DNA of 64,000 nt. Origin: Paenibacillus sp. FSL H7-0326. GTDB taxonomy: Bacteria; Bacillota; Bacilli; Paenibacillales; Paenibacillaceae. Under the pieces are notes generated by a model. The model was not told where the DNA came from, did no database searches, and worked only from the letters and a program-made list of their open reading frames with translations. Within the stretch, counting starts at the first letter, position 1. Each line of letters starts with the position of its first letter. Of the stretch, positions 15,432 to 24,940 are shown in pieces. Location: positions 1 through 64,000 of the forward strand of contig NZ_MPVN01000008.1 of the NCBI RefSeq assembly GCF_001955535.1, read 5' to 3'. Position numbers and translations under genes: made by a program.

Positions 15432-16355
15432 ATGGATGATGTGGTGATGACGGAACAGTTAACGAAGAAATCTCGTGACCGGCTGCTTGTATCAGGTGTG
15501 AACCTTCACATCCGAAGAGGTGAGATATACGGCTTTCTCGGACAAAACGGAGCAGGTAAAACAACGATCATGAAGATGCTGACCGGCATTATGCGACCTA
15601 CCTCAGGTGAGATTATGTTATTTGGCAAAAAACTGACTTCGTCAGAGAAATCTGGACTGAAGCGGGTAGGAAGCATTATCGAGTACCCGATCTTCTTCGA
15701 GCACTTGACGGCGATGGACAATTTGCAGCTTCACTGTGAATACTTGGGCTTTTACGACAAAAAAGCAATACTGCAGGCGATCGATATGGTGCATCTAAAT
15801 GGGCAGGAAGGAAAAATGGTCAGTGAATATTCGCTGGGGATGAAGCAGCGCCTGGGCATTGCAAGAGCAATGATCACCAAGCCGGAGCTCATTATTCTCG
15901 ATGAGCCTACGAACGGACTTGACCCCATTGGGATTAAGGATATGAGGGATTTGATCCGCATGCTGAATAAGGAATATGGAATATCCTTTCTCCTGTCCAG
16001 TCATATTCTAGGGGAGATTGAACAGGTAGCAGATCGGATTGGCGTTATTAAAGGCGGCAGATTAGTTAACGAGGTGAATCTTGAAGACATTCGAAAGATG
16101 CAAACCAATTATATTGAAATTACGACGAAGGATGTGGACACGGCTGCCTTTTTGCTGGAGCATAAGCTCCAAATTAACAACATGAAGATAATGAATGATC
16201 GTCAGATACGGATCTATGATCAGCAGATCGCCCAAAGTGAGATTTCCAAAATGCTGATTCTGCATGACGTGGACATTGAGGCGATTCAGAAGCATCGTCA
16301 TTCCCTGGAAGACTACTTTTATGGGCAAATTCATGGAGGTGGCAAAGTTGGTTAA
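15432..16355 (+). CDS. ABC transporter ATP-binding protein (BcrA/lantibiotic immunity type)
   Basis: This 307-residue ATPase has Walker A GQNGAGKTT, signature YSLGMKQRLGIARAM, Walker B LIILDEPTNGLD and a switch histidine in LLSSHILGE. The N-terminal domain plus an 80-residue C-terminal extension is typical of BcrA and peptide-antibiotic immunity ATPases. The start follows a GAGGAGGA site. The permease gene overlaps its end, so the two are translationally coupled and form one transporter with the upstream two-component pair as probable controller. Substrate is unknown. Confidence 0.92.
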   Translation: MDDVVMTEQLTKKSRDRLLVSGVNLHIRRGEIYGFLGQNGAGKTTIMKMLTGIMRPTSGEIMLFGKKLTSSEKSGLKRVGSIIEYPIFFEHLTAMDNLQLHCEYLGFYDKKAILQAIDMVHLNGQEGKMVSEYSLGMKQRLGIARAMITKPELIILDEPTNGLDPIGIKDMRDLIRMLNKEYGISFLLSSHILGEIEQVADRIGVIKGGRLVNEVNLEDIRKMQTNYIEITTKDVDTAAFLLEHKLQINNMKIMNDRQIRIYDQQIAQSEISKMLILHDVDIEAIQKHRHSLEDYFYGQIHGGGKVG

Positions 16356-17031
16356 GCTCATGGCACTGGAATGGAAGAAGCTGAAGCGCAAGATGGTGAT
16401 CAGTGAGGTAGTCATCTATACGTTAGTGATCATGTTTATGCCGATGATATTTATAAGAACGCTGCCTGAATTTGGGCAGAGCTATGAAACCGTAATTACA
16501 CTCATGATGTCGATTCAAATGGGGTTTATTCTGTTCGGAGCTTCACTCATTAATCAGGTAGTCATTGAGGAATACAAATATAAGACGATGTCTCTATCCT
16601 TTGGTTACCCCATAAGCCGGAGAAAGCTAATGCTGGCTAAGGTTCTGTTTATCGCGGCTTTCGTGTTTGTCTGCACGTTCGTGTCCTGTATCTTGTCTGG
16701 AGCAGCGACCTTCCTGCTCAATCAGAGCTTCCACTTTATTGACGGACAGCTCAGCTTATCGGATATTGCAGCCTATTTCAGTCGAAGTCTGATCCAATCG
16801 ATTATTATCACCTTGGCTAGTCTCATTCCATTTTTTATCTTCGGTGTTTGGCTGAGAGCCACCATTCCCGCGGTTCTATGCGCCATATTTCTGATGCAAT
16901 TTCAAAATTTCGGATTCCTGCTGGATATGGATCTTCATACAGATCTAGTGAACATCGTGTTATGTCTGCTCGGCTTGGGAAGTGTATATTTGGCGATTGC
17001 AACCGTAGATACCCGTATAGGGGAGATCTAA
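16348..17031 (+). CDS. ABC-2 type permease of the peptide-resistance-like transporter
   Basis: This protein of about 227 residues has six hydrophobic segments and begins MVKLMALEWKKLKRK, the usual cytoplasmic start of lantibiotic-immunity permeases. I place the start at TTG 16348, in frame, because GGAGGT at 16335-16340 is ideally spaced from it; ATG at 16333 or 16360 are alternatives. The start lies inside the last codons of the ATPase gene. Related modules have two permeases; only one is seen here, so it may act as a homodimer. Confidence 0.85.
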   Translation: MVKLMALEWKKLKRKMVISEVVIYTLVIMFMPMIFIRTLPEFGQSYETVITLMMSIQMGFILFGASLINQVVIEEYKYKTMSLSFGYPISRRKLMLAKVLFIAAFVFVCTFVSCILSGAATFLLNQSFHFIDGQLSLSDIAAYFSRSLIQSIIITLASLIPFFIFGVWLRATIPAVLCAIFLMQFQNFGFLLDMDLHTDLVNIVLCLLGLGSVYLAIATVDTRIGEI

Positions 17032-17047
17032 CCGGCATTATAGATCA

Positions 17048-17086
17048 ATAGCGATGATCTTCCAAATTGAAGATGATCGCTATTTT
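17048..17086. terminator. Bidirectional terminator
   Basis: AATAGCGATGATCTTC and GAAGATGATCGCTATT flank a short loop and have T-rich or A-rich runs on both sides. It separates the ABC permease gene from the convergent methyltransferase gene. Confidence 0.85.
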
Positions 17087-17089
17087 TCA

Positions 17090-17977
17090 TCACAGGTAAC
17101 ATAATATGGATTTTTCAATCCAATAGGAGAACACCGTTTCTGGGCTATGCTGCTCATAACTCTTCATCCGCAAGTAGAGCTCCGCTCCATCGGACACATC
17201 ATGCCATAAATCCGTAAAGACATAATCATATGCACCGGAGGACAGCTCGCGCTCCGCATACTCGAATGCATCCGCTTGAATGATGTGAATCTTATGTCCT
17301 TGAGCAAACTGAGGCAGAATATGCTTCTTGAACAGTCTAATGACATGCTCATTCGCTTCGACGATGGTGACGCTGCTCACGTTATCTTTTATGGATACCA
17401 TATAAGCGTAATAGCCGAGACCAAGACCGAAGGTCAGCACATGGCCAAAGGCCGCTTCAACCGGCTCCTTCATCGTTTCGATCTCATTCGGCGTAATGGT
17501 CATCCAGATCCGGTCATTTTCGAGAACGGCAGGGAACCTGAATTCCTCATCGAAAAAGCCGATCTGCGGCAGCTGCCTTCCCTCCTCCGTACGAATGATG
17601 TCATTGCATACAAAGCCTTCATAAGGCTTGTATCGCTCATATTTTAACCGGCTGTTCCCGATCTGGACGTTAGGGATCTCAATATTCTTATAGTAGGGAT
17701 TATTGTCGTATTCGCTCACATCCAGCTTATGCGTCATGCGCGTAAAATACTGGTCAAACAGCTCTTTATGATAAGCATGCTCGTTAATATCAAGTCCGAA
17801 CGCTCCTGCCAAAATCACGTTAAAGGCATATACTTCAGTAACACCATACGCCGTAATTTCCTGAATCTCCTCTGTAGTGATAAGATCCGGTGCTTGATTC
17901 AGATAATGGCTGAGCAAGGCAAAGACGGTTCGGTTATCCTCTTCAATTTGAGCCCTCGTTTCTTTATCTCGTTTCAT
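17090..17977 (-). CDS. Class I SAM-dependent methyltransferase-like protein
   Basis: This 295-residue protein has a C-terminal Rossmann-like domain with a glycine-rich SAM loop (HVLTFGLGLGYYAYMVS), an acidic strand end (VTIVEANEHVI) and DYVFTDLWHDVSDG, a pattern shared with spermidine-synthase-like and methyltransferase enzymes. Residues 1-140 form a family-specific helical region that I do not recognise. It stands alone between the ABC operon and an AraC regulator. Substrate unknown. Confidence 0.7.
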   Translation of the reverse strand: MKRDKETRAQIEEDNRTVFALLSHYLNQAPDLITTEEIQEITAYGVTEVYAFNVILAGAFGLDINEHAYHKELFDQYFTRMTHKLDVSEYDNNPYYKNIEIPNVQIGNSRLKYERYKPYEGFVCNDIIRTEEGRQLPQIGFFDEEFRFPAVLENDRIWMTITPNEIETMKEPVEAAFGHVLTFGLGLGYYAYMVSIKDNVSSVTIVEANEHVIRLFKKHILPQFAQGHKIHIIQADAFEYAERELSSGAYDYVFTDLWHDVSDGAELYLRMKSYEQHSPETVFSYWIEKSILCYL

Positions 17978-18059
17978 ATGCGCTCCTCTTCAAATGGAAT
18001 TCATTAATTTATTTATCGAATGAGTATTTCGTCTTCTAAGTCATTCATCTACAGAATAG

Positions 18060-18869
18060 TTAAAGCGGTGAATCAACGATTTGGTTACGGTACTCTACAG
18101 GGGATAGGCCGAAATGGGCGCGGAATACCCGGTGAAAATAAGAATAGCTGGCAAAGCCGCATATTTCGGCAATATGCTCCAGCGTCATCTCGTTGCTGTA
18201 TTTAATTTGTTCCACGGCTGCCTTCAGCCGGATCTCAATAGCGTATTGAATCATGGTTTTTCCATAATGCGCTTTGAATAAACGAACGGCACTCGATAGA
18301 CTGAGACCCGCGTAGCTTGCTGCTTCCTCCAGCTTGAAGGTGGTTGTCGCATGCTCCTCGATGAATCGCCTTAGCTTTAGCGTAGAGGTTCCTTTGAGTC
18401 CAGTCTGTACATTCTCAGAGATCGCTCTGTCGATGTATAGGCATAAGCCGCGAAGCAGGACATCCTCCAGCTCCGTGTTCTCCTCTAATGAACCCCGTCG
18501 TCTTTCTAGGAGCAGATTGCGCCATAGTCCGATAAGCTTCTCATCCAGGCCAACCTGGCTGACCGCAGGACGGGATCTTCTTCTGTGCCACCAGTCATCA
18601 ATCCAGGGTCCCTGGCAGAACAGATAATAGTCTCCGCTGGATAAACGACCTTCGTTTGCCGGCTCTTCTACGACAAGATGATAGTCATCTCCCGGCTTCA
18701 GCAGCAGAAGGTCACCAGTGGTGAGCGTGTGCTCTTGACCCAGTGAATACACTTTGCAGCTTCCTTCCGTTTGCAGCCGAAAGAGATAGTGGGGCAATCC
18801 GCTTTTTGTATTTTGAATGAATGGCTTGTAATGGTAGGAATAATCACATAGGAGCAGGGTCGTATCCAC
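18060..18869 (-). CDS. AraC-family transcriptional regulator
   Basis: This 269-residue protein has an N-terminal cupin-like sensing domain (residues 15-85, including LTTGDLLLLKPGDDY) and a C-terminal pair of helix-turn-helix motifs (FKLEEAASYAGLSLSSAVRLFKAHYGKT and LEHIAEICGFASYSYFHRVFRAHFG-like segments). It is divergent from a sugar isomerase and Gfo/Idh dehydrogenase pair whose start lies 250 bp away, so it probably controls those genes in response to a sugar. The first coding ATG was used; an ATG 44 bp upstream belongs to another frame. Confidence 0.9.
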   Translation of the reverse strand: MDTTLLLCDYSYHYKPFIQNTKSGLPHYLFRLQTEGSCKVYSLGQEHTLTTGDLLLLKPGDDYHLVVEEPANEGRLSSGDYYLFCQGPWIDDWWHRRRSRPAVSQVGLDEKLIGLWRNLLLERRRGSLEENTELEDVLLRGLCLYIDRAISENVQTGLKGTSTLKLRRFIEEHATTTFKLEEAASYAGLSLSSAVRLFKAHYGKTMIQYAIEIRLKAAVEQIKYSNEMTLEHIAEICGFASYSYFHRVFRAHFGLSPVEYRNQIVDSPL

Positions 18870-19120
18870 TGGAATTCTATGCCTCCTGTCAAAATAATGA
18901 GCAAATAGTTCATGTTATGATCATATTGGATATGTTCATTTTAGCCCAATTCGACTTACAATGTAACTAGTTCGATTCAAACGGATGACGGTGACCCGGA
19001 TTTACGAAAGGGTTTTAGTAAACATCCTTGGTTGGATGCGAACCATTCTAAAACTTAGCGATTTAGTGCATATGCAGATGTTTAAGTTAGTTATCCTACT
19101 ACAGAAAGAGGTAATAGATC

Positions 19121-19900
19121 ATGAGAAAGATCAATATCGGGCTACAGCTGTACACACTTCGTGATGAAACCGCAGCAGATTTCAAAGGAACACTTAAGAA
19201 AGTAGCTGACCTTGGATACGAAGGTGTTGAATTTGCCGGTTATGGTGACATTCCTGCAGAAGAAATGAAAGCGCTTTTGGACGATCTCGGTCTTAAGGGC
19301 TTCAGCAGTCATGTGTCCCTTCATGCGATGCGTGCTGACCTGCAGAAGGAGATTGATTATCTCAAAACCATCGGTGCTGAGTATATGATATGCCCATTCC
19401 TCATGCCGGAGGACCGCCCGGAAACGGCGGAAGGCTGGACAGCATTGTTCACTGAGCTTGAGCAGATTGGTAAAGAGGCTCGTAAGCAAGGCTTGATCTT
19501 CGGATATCATAATCATGATTTCGAATTCCATGGCACGGTTGGAGACAGCAATGCCTTTGATGCCATGTTCGCCGAGACTTCCCCTGAGGCGGTTCAAGTT
19601 GAGATGGACGTATGCTGGGTACAATTCGCAGGTCAAGATCCAATCGAGTACATTGGTAAATATACAGACCGCCTGCCATTGCTGCATCTGAAGGATTTCT
19701 CCAAGGACGAGCAGGGTCAAATGAAGACTCTTGAGCTGGGACAAGGCTCTGTTAATCTGCCAGCTGTTATTGAAGCAGCGGATCAAGCAGGAGTAGAGTG
19801 GTTGATTGTAGAACAGGATGTATGTCAGAACCCACCGCTTCAGAGCATTGAGAACAGCTACAATTGGGTAAAAGAGAACTATCTTAGTAAATTGAGCTAA
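19121..19900 (+). CDS. Sugar phosphate isomerase/epimerase family TIM-barrel protein
   Basis: This 259-residue protein belongs to the xylose-isomerase-like TIM-barrel (AP endonuclease 2) group. Probable metal ligands lie in FGYHNHDFEF, VQVEMDVCWV, LLHLKDF and LIVEQD. Relatives interconvert keto sugars or inositol derivatives. It is followed 63 bp later by a Gfo/Idh/MocA oxidoreductase, a pairing common in inositol and rare-sugar catabolism, and is opposite an AraC regulator. The substrate cannot be assigned. Confidence 0.9.
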   Translation: MRKINIGLQLYTLRDETAADFKGTLKKVADLGYEGVEFAGYGDIPAEEMKALLDDLGLKGFSSHVSLHAMRADLQKEIDYLKTIGAEYMICPFLMPEDRPETAEGWTALFTELEQIGKEARKQGLIFGYHNHDFEFHGTVGDSNAFDAMFAETSPEAVQVEMDVCWVQFAGQDPIEYIGKYTDRLPLLHLKDFSKDEQGQMKTLELGQGSVNLPAVIEAADQAGVEWLIVEQDVCQNPPLQSIENSYNWVKENYLSKLS

Positions 19901-19963
19901 TTGCTCAATTCTGTCTTTTCAATCAACTACTAAACTTACTAAATTCACTAAAGGAGATCCAAC

Positions 19964-20983
19964 ATGACAAAAATCAAAGTTGCCGTATTCGGCTGTGGTG
20001 CTATTGCTGAGCGTAGACATATTCCAGAGTATGCGGCGAATGAACAAGTAGAGCTCGTTGCATTTGCAGATCCGATTATTGAGCGTGCAGAGAAAATGGC
20101 AGAGACTTACGGCGGTAAAGGCTATGCGAGCTATGAAGAGCTGCTTGCAAATGAAGAAGTGGATGCGGTAAGCGTCTGCACACCGAACTATCTGCATGCT
20201 TCTATGGCGATTGCAGCAGCTAATGCTGGCAAACATGTGCTTGTCGAGAAACCGATGGCTTGCACAGCTGAAGAAGGCGAGCAAATGATTGAAGCGGCGA
20301 AGAAGAATGGTGTGTTCCTGATGGTAGGACACAACCAGCGTCTCATGCCGCCTCACGTGAAGGCCAAGGAACTGCTTGAGTCCGGTAAGCTTGGTAAAGT
20401 CCTTACTTTCCGTACTTCTTTTGGTCATCCAGGTCCGGAAGCATGGAGTGTAGACGGTGCTGGCAGCTGGTTCTTCCGTAAGGAAGAAGCAATTATGGGC
20501 GCGATGGGCGACCTGGGCGTACACAAATCAGACTTTATTCGTTACCTGTTGAACGATGAGGTATCCGAAGTTGCCGGCTTTATCAGCACATTGCATAAGG
20601 AAGGCACGGAAGTGGACGACAACGCTACCTGTATCCTGCGTATGAAGAGCGGAGCGGTTGGCACATTGGTAGCCAGCTGGACCCAGTACAAGGGCGGGGA
20701 CAACAGTACCGTATTGTGGTGCGAGAACGGCGTGATGAAGATCGGAACAGTTAACGGTGATGAGGTTATTGTTGAACTGACCAATGGGACGGTTGAGACG
20801 TACAAAGTTGGTGCCATGGCTACGAATGAAAAACAAGTACCAAGTGGTGTTATCGATGCCTTTGTTGAATCCATCGTTACCAATACGCCGCCTTCTATCT
20901 CTGGAGAAGAAGGACTGAAATCTCTGAATGTTATTCTGGCAGCGTTTGAATCGCAGAAGACAGGTCAGATTATCAAGCTGTAA
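19964..20983 (+). CDS. Gfo/Idh/MocA-family oxidoreductase
   Basis: This 339-residue NAD(P)-dependent sugar or inositol dehydrogenase has the N-terminal dinucleotide loop VAVFGCGAIAERRHIPEY, the conserved EKPMACTAEEGE motif (Lys of EKP), and the C-terminal catalytic segment MGDLGVHKSDFIRYLL with the typical Asp and His. Start follows AAAGGAGAT. It is the second gene of the AraC-linked pair and ends before a clear terminator. The sugar substrate is unknown. Confidence 0.92.
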   Translation: MTKIKVAVFGCGAIAERRHIPEYAANEQVELVAFADPIIERAEKMAETYGGKGYASYEELLANEEVDAVSVCTPNYLHASMAIAAANAGKHVLVEKPMACTAEEGEQMIEAAKKNGVFLMVGHNQRLMPPHVKAKELLESGKLGKVLTFRTSFGHPGPEAWSVDGAGSWFFRKEEAIMGAMGDLGVHKSDFIRYLLNDEVSEVAGFISTLHKEGTEVDDNATCILRMKSGAVGTLVASWTQYKGGDNSTVLWCENGVMKIGTVNGDEVIVELTNGTVETYKVGAMATNEKQVPSGVIDAFVESIVTNTPPSISGEEGLKSLNVILAAFESQKTGQIIKL

Positions 20984-21006
20984 CTGAATTAATGTAGTAA
21001 TCTAAG

Positions 21007-21038
21007 ACTCCTGCAGTTAAACCTGCAGGAGTTTTTTG
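21007..21038 (+). terminator. Rho-independent terminator after the Gfo/Idh gene
   Basis: ACTCCTGCAG (21007-21016) and CTGCAGGAGT (21023-21032) form a perfect 10-bp stem followed by six T. Confidence 0.92.
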
Positions 21039-21106
21039 TTGTCCCATCTTAGCTAGGTAACTTCACCATAAAGGCGGCAAGAGCTTTTTCACAACAGATC
21101 TTCGTG

Positions 21107-22552
21107 CTATAGACTCAGTCCAGTCCACTGCCAATACGTAAAGTAAAACAGCATCATGATCAGAATATAGATCGGCATGAGGAACAGACTGATTCTCAAG
21201 AGCTGACGAGCATCGTAGGAAGCTTCATTTTCCTCGTAAAATAAGAGGAGTGCCTTCGAGCTTACAGGAAAGGTAACGCAGTAGTTCAGACCAACGAGAC
21301 TTAGAAAAACCGTCGCTGCCGGATTCAGCCCCATACTCTCACTAAATAGCAGCAGGCTGGGAATGAAGACGATCGCACGTGTCGTATGAGATGTAATGTA
21401 CAAGTGACTTGTGACAGTGATCAGGAGGATCATAAGAACGATGAGCCACTCTGGAGCTTCTGCAAACAGATGGAGAGAGTTCATCATCCGGTGCTCAAGC
21501 CAGGTAATAACTCCGGTATCCATTAGGACCTGTCCGAGTGCAGTGGCGCAAGCAACAAACAATATCAAGCTTAAGGAGACGGATTTCATTCCTTCCTTCC
21601 AGCCTATAACTCCGTATTTTGGCATCATAACGAACAGTGCGCCAGCCATCGTAACAAAGGTGATATCGAAGCCGTGAATGCTCTCCGTTATCCAGCCGAT
21701 GATTAAGAGGGGAATGAGGATCAGCATCTTTTTTTCTTTATCATTTAAAGGCAGTACCGTCTTGTCATAATCCTCTTGAGTCTGCTGACTTGGATTCTCT
21801 TCTTGAATGATATGCTTCGGCCACAGAACCCACTCAATAATACACACCGTACAGGCTGTAATGACAAGGGTAAATGGAACTCCCCAGACAAACCACTGAG
21901 TGTAGGATATCGACTGACCTGTGGTGCTCTCCAGCAAACCGATTCCAATGAGATGAGAGCCTGCTCCAATCAGCGTAGCGGAGGTGCTCATTAATATAAC
22001 AACAGGTGCCAGGATAGTGAGTACTTTTTGTTCAATCTTAGAAAAGGGGCCTCCCAGCTGCTGAAGAATCGGCAGGGATAGCGCTGCTCTTCCTGACGTC
22101 GAAGGTATGAAGAACGCAGTGGCTGCAAGGAGGGAGCTTAATCCGTACAGAACAGCGGACTTATTTCTGGATCGTTTCAATAAAACGTTAGTCCATCTTG
22201 CCGTAATACCTGAGTCCTTCGCTGCTGCGCCAATAATAAAGGAGCCGACCATGAGCCACACGACTTCTTCTGCAAGTGAATGGTACAGTAGTTCGGGTTC
22301 AGCTGCATTTAATAAAATGATAAACATGGTATGAGACAGGGCGATAAATCCAGCAGGTATCTTGGTCGTGATCCATAGGATCATGGCAGACAAGAAGGTG
22401 AATAGAGCAGCCTTTCCTTCGTAACCCAGGTCGTTCATATACAGGAGGAGAATCAGCATAATCAGGTGTGTAATACAGACGACAAATGACTTAGGTGATG
22501 CTTGGATCAAGGCGATCGTGCTCGTGAGCTTACGCTCTATAATAGAAATCAT
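21107..22552 (-). CDS. SLC13/DASS-family anion permease
   Basis: This protein of about 481 residues has some twelve hydrophobic segments and the DASS layout with repeated SNT-like turns, here FFIPSTSGRAALSLP and VTSHLYITSHTTRAIVF, which occur where dicarboxylate or other anions and sodium bind. It probably imports an organic acid. Its ATG at 22552 (or GTG at 22555) overlaps the stop of the glycerate kinase gene, so the two are translationally coupled, which hints at glycerate or a related acid as substrate. The substrate is inferred. Confidence 0.85.
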   Translation of the reverse strand: MISIIERKLTSTIALIQASPKSFVVCITHLIMLILLLYMNDLGYEGKAALFTFLSAMILWITTKIPAGFIALSHTMFIILLNAAEPELLYHSLAEEVVWLMVGSFIIGAAAKDSGITARWTNVLLKRSRNKSAVLYGLSSLLAATAFFIPSTSGRAALSLPILQQLGGPFSKIEQKVLTILAPVVILMSTSATLIGAGSHLIGIGLLESTTGQSISYTQWFVWGVPFTLVITACTVCIIEWVLWPKHIIQEENPSQQTQEDYDKTVLPLNDKEKKMLILIPLLIIGWITESIHGFDITFVTMAGALFVMMPKYGVIGWKEGMKSVSLSLILFVACATALGQVLMDTGVITWLEHRMMNSLHLFAEAPEWLIVLMILLITVTSHLYITSHTTRAIVFIPSLLLFSESMGLNPAATVFLSLVGLNYCVTFPVSSKALLLFYEENEASYDARQLLRISLFLMPIYILIMMLFYFTYWQWTGLSL

Positions 22553-23730
22553 CACCTGCCTCGTTCACGATATTTTTTGTGGGCAATCCCTAAGCCAATC
22601 GTAACCTGTCTTAGTACACATTCTGTGCTGTCCTCGATCCATTTTGGTGCTTTTCTCATGGCCTCTTCCATCGATACAGGTCTTGGAATAATGCTGCTGT
22701 AGGCGTCTATTCCCGCCTGATAATTAAGGGCTGCTCCCTTGCCGATCGTCCCAGTGAGGGCGATGACGGGAATGTTATTCTTCTTGGCGATTCGGGCTAC
22801 TTCTGAAGGGATCTTACCATTTGGCGTTTGGAAATCAAGACTGCCTTCTGCCGTCAGCACGACATCTGCATGTGCAATTTTTTCTTCGATCTGGATATAG
22901 TCCTTGATAATACTGAATCGGGGGTGAAGTCGTGCACCCGTAAATGCAAGCAGTCCTGCCCCTAATCCTCCTGAGGCGCCTCCACCGGGAATTTGACGAA
23001 CATCCGTCTCTACAGCTTCTTGAATGAGACAAGCATAATGCTCAAGAGCAGCGGATAGGATATCGATCTGTTCAGGAGTCGCGCCTTTCTGAGGTCCGAA
23101 CACCCGGGCAACGCCCTGATCTCCGCACAGGATATTATTCCAATTACAGGCGACATCGATTGATACGTCATGAATTCTAGCATCCAGGGCAGAGGTGGAT
23201 ATCGAGCTTACCTTTAACAAGTCTTCTCCGCCATGAACATGGATCACTTCACCCGCTTTATCCAAGAACTGTACACCGAGTGCCTCGGCCATACCCGCTC
23301 CTCCATCTGAGGTACCCGAGTCTCCGCAGCCTATGAGGATATGGTCCACGTTCAGATCGAGTGCGCCACGGATTAGCTCACCTACACCATACGTCGTCGT
23401 CTTCAAGGGATTGCGCTGTGTACGTGGAACCAGCCGTAACCCGCAGACTGCAGCCATCTCTATGACAGCTGTCCGTTTACCGTTTTGCTCATATACCCCA
23501 AAATAGCTGTCGATCCGCTCACCTACAGGACCGGTTACATTTTGCGTTATTAGTTCCCCTCCTTTCAGATTGACAATTGTTTTTGCAAAACCTTCACCTC
23601 CATCAATCATAGGGATTACGTCCATTTGAATCGAAGGGTCGAATCGCTTAACTCCGCGCTTCATGGCGCTCGCGACCTCTTCGGCATCAAGACACTCCTT
23701 AAAGCCCGACGGTACAATGACAATTTTCAT
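22552..23730 (-). CDS. glxK: Glycerate kinase
   Basis: This 392-residue protein matches the GlxK/GarK class of glycerate kinases that phosphorylate D-glycerate to 2- or 3-phosphoglycerate. It begins MKIVIVPSGFKECLDAEEVASAM and carries GCGDSGTSDGGAGMAEALG and PGGGASGGLGAGLLAF, all characteristic. The ATG at 23730 follows GAGGAA; a longer frame to 23745 adds five residues without a better site. It is translationally coupled to a DASS permease, suggesting uptake and phosphorylation of one acid. Confidence 0.93.
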   Translation of the reverse strand: MKIVIVPSGFKECLDAEEVASAMKRGVKRFDPSIQMDVIPMIDGGEGFAKTIVNLKGGELITQNVTGPVGERIDSYFGVYEQNGKRTAVIEMAAVCGLRLVPRTQRNPLKTTTYGVGELIRGALDLNVDHILIGCGDSGTSDGGAGMAEALGVQFLDKAGEVIHVHGGEDLLKVSSISTSALDARIHDVSIDVACNWNNILCGDQGVARVFGPQKGATPEQIDILSAALEHYACLIQEAVETDVRQIPGGGASGGLGAGLLAFTGARLHPRFSIIKDYIQIEEKIAHADVVLTAEGSLDFQTPNGKIPSEVARIAKKNNIPVIALTGTIGKGAALNYQAGIDAYSSIIPRPVSMEEAMRKAPKWIEDSTECVLRQVTIGLGIAHKKYRERGR

Positions 23731-23950
23731 TTGTAATTCCTCCAATGAAGAACATTTTTGTACTTCAGGATTTATGTAAAATCCTTGTTAAATAATGTAC
23801 ATTTCGTAAATGAGAGAACCATGAGAGGAGCATTAGAAATGAGATAGAAAAGGGAAGTAAGATGAGAAGAGGGTCATTACAACTGCTGATTACCATCATT
23901 TTATTTTGCCGAAGATCGGGTTAGAGTTTGGTATACTAAGTATTTGGGAA

Positions 23951-23983
23951 CAAAAAAAAGAACCGAAGAAAATCTCTTCGGTC
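23951..23983 (-). terminator. Rho-independent terminator after the SDR gene
   Basis: On the minus strand CCGAAGA and TCTTCGG (23981-23963) form a stem, followed by TTCTTTTTTTT. It begins about 16 bp after the SDR stop. Confidence 0.88.
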
Positions 23984-23998
23984 CTCTGTACATGAAGA

Positions 23999-24769
23999 TT
24001 AACGGGAGGTATACCCTGCATCCGCGTGAATGGTTGTACCCGTAATATAGGAAGCAGCATCAGATGCCAGCCATAGACTCGCCTGAGCAATTTCACCTGG
24101 TTGTCCAAAACGGTTAAGCAAGCTCAGCTGAGGCGCATATTCTTCTTCAGTGAACCCGAATTGTTCTAATGCACCGCGAAGCATAGGAGTATCGATTGCA
24201 CCGGGGGCTACCGAGTTTACACGGATATTTTGAGCGCCATATTCCAGTGCAGCGACTTTGGTCATGCCGACAACTCCGTGCTTGGCTGCAACGTAAGCAA
24301 TGTTGTTCGGTTGAGGACGGTAACCGCTTACGGATGAAATGTTGATGATGGAACCGCCATTCCCTTGTTTGACAAGCTGCTGCAGTTCATACTTCATGCA
24401 TAGAGCAGCGCCTTTAAGGTCGACGGCCATTAACCGATCCCAATAAGCTTCATCAAATTCAGCCGCCGGCTTGTCGTCAGGTGTTAGTGCTGCGTTGTTG
24501 ACTGCAACATCTAGCTTGCCATAAGTATCAACTGTAAACTTGACCATGGCTTGTACTTGCTCCGAATTGGAAACGTCAACTTTGACGAAGGCTGCTTCGC
24601 CGCCGTCTGCTATGATGGACTCGGCTACTGCACGTCCTTTTTCTTCGTTAAAATCTGCAATGACGACCTTTGCTTTGGCTTCAGCAAATAGTCTGGCCGT
24701 GGCTTCGCCCATGCCCATAGCGGCGCCTGTGACGATGGCTACTTTACCTTCTAATACAGGGAATGTCAT
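23999..24769 (-). CDS. Short-chain dehydrogenase/reductase (SDR)
   Basis: This 256-residue classical SDR has the cofactor loop TGAAMGMGEATARLFA, the NNAAL motif, the catalytic serine in NISSVSGY and the YVAAK catalytic pair. An acidic residue at the end of the second strand (VIADFNEEKG) favours NAD. Length is standard. Its start follows an AGGAGG-like site, and it faces a TetR regulator across 171 bp, which probably controls it. The substrate is unknown; glucose-1-dehydrogenase-like and ketoacyl-reductase-like enzymes look alike. Confidence 0.92.
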   Translation of the reverse strand: MTFPVLEGKVAIVTGAAMGMGEATARLFAEAKAKVVIADFNEEKGRAVAESIIADGGEAAFVKVDVSNSEQVQAMVKFTVDTYGKLDVAVNNAALTPDDKPAAEFDEAYWDRLMAVDLKGAALCMKYELQQLVKQGNGGSIINISSVSGYRPQPNNIAYVAAKHGVVGMTKVAALEYGAQNIRVNSVAPGAIDTPMLRGALEQFGFTEEEYAPQLSLLNRFGQPGEIAQASLWLASDAASYITGTTIHADAGYTSR

Positions 24770-24940
24770 ATATATGCCTCCTAGTAATCGCTTTATCTTC
24801 TCTTCGTCTTCACTATATATGGAGAAATTGTGACTATCAATGAACAGTCATTCCTAGTGTGTTTGTTACTGTACAAATCCATACCATTTGTATAGTGTGA
24901 TTTTCAAATCATGTATTTATAAGAACCGAGGTGCCATACC

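Noticed and set aside
19142..19786. A 214-codon frame antisense to the sugar isomerase gene
   Set aside because: The sense protein is a clear TIM barrel with ribosome site; the antisense frame has none of these.
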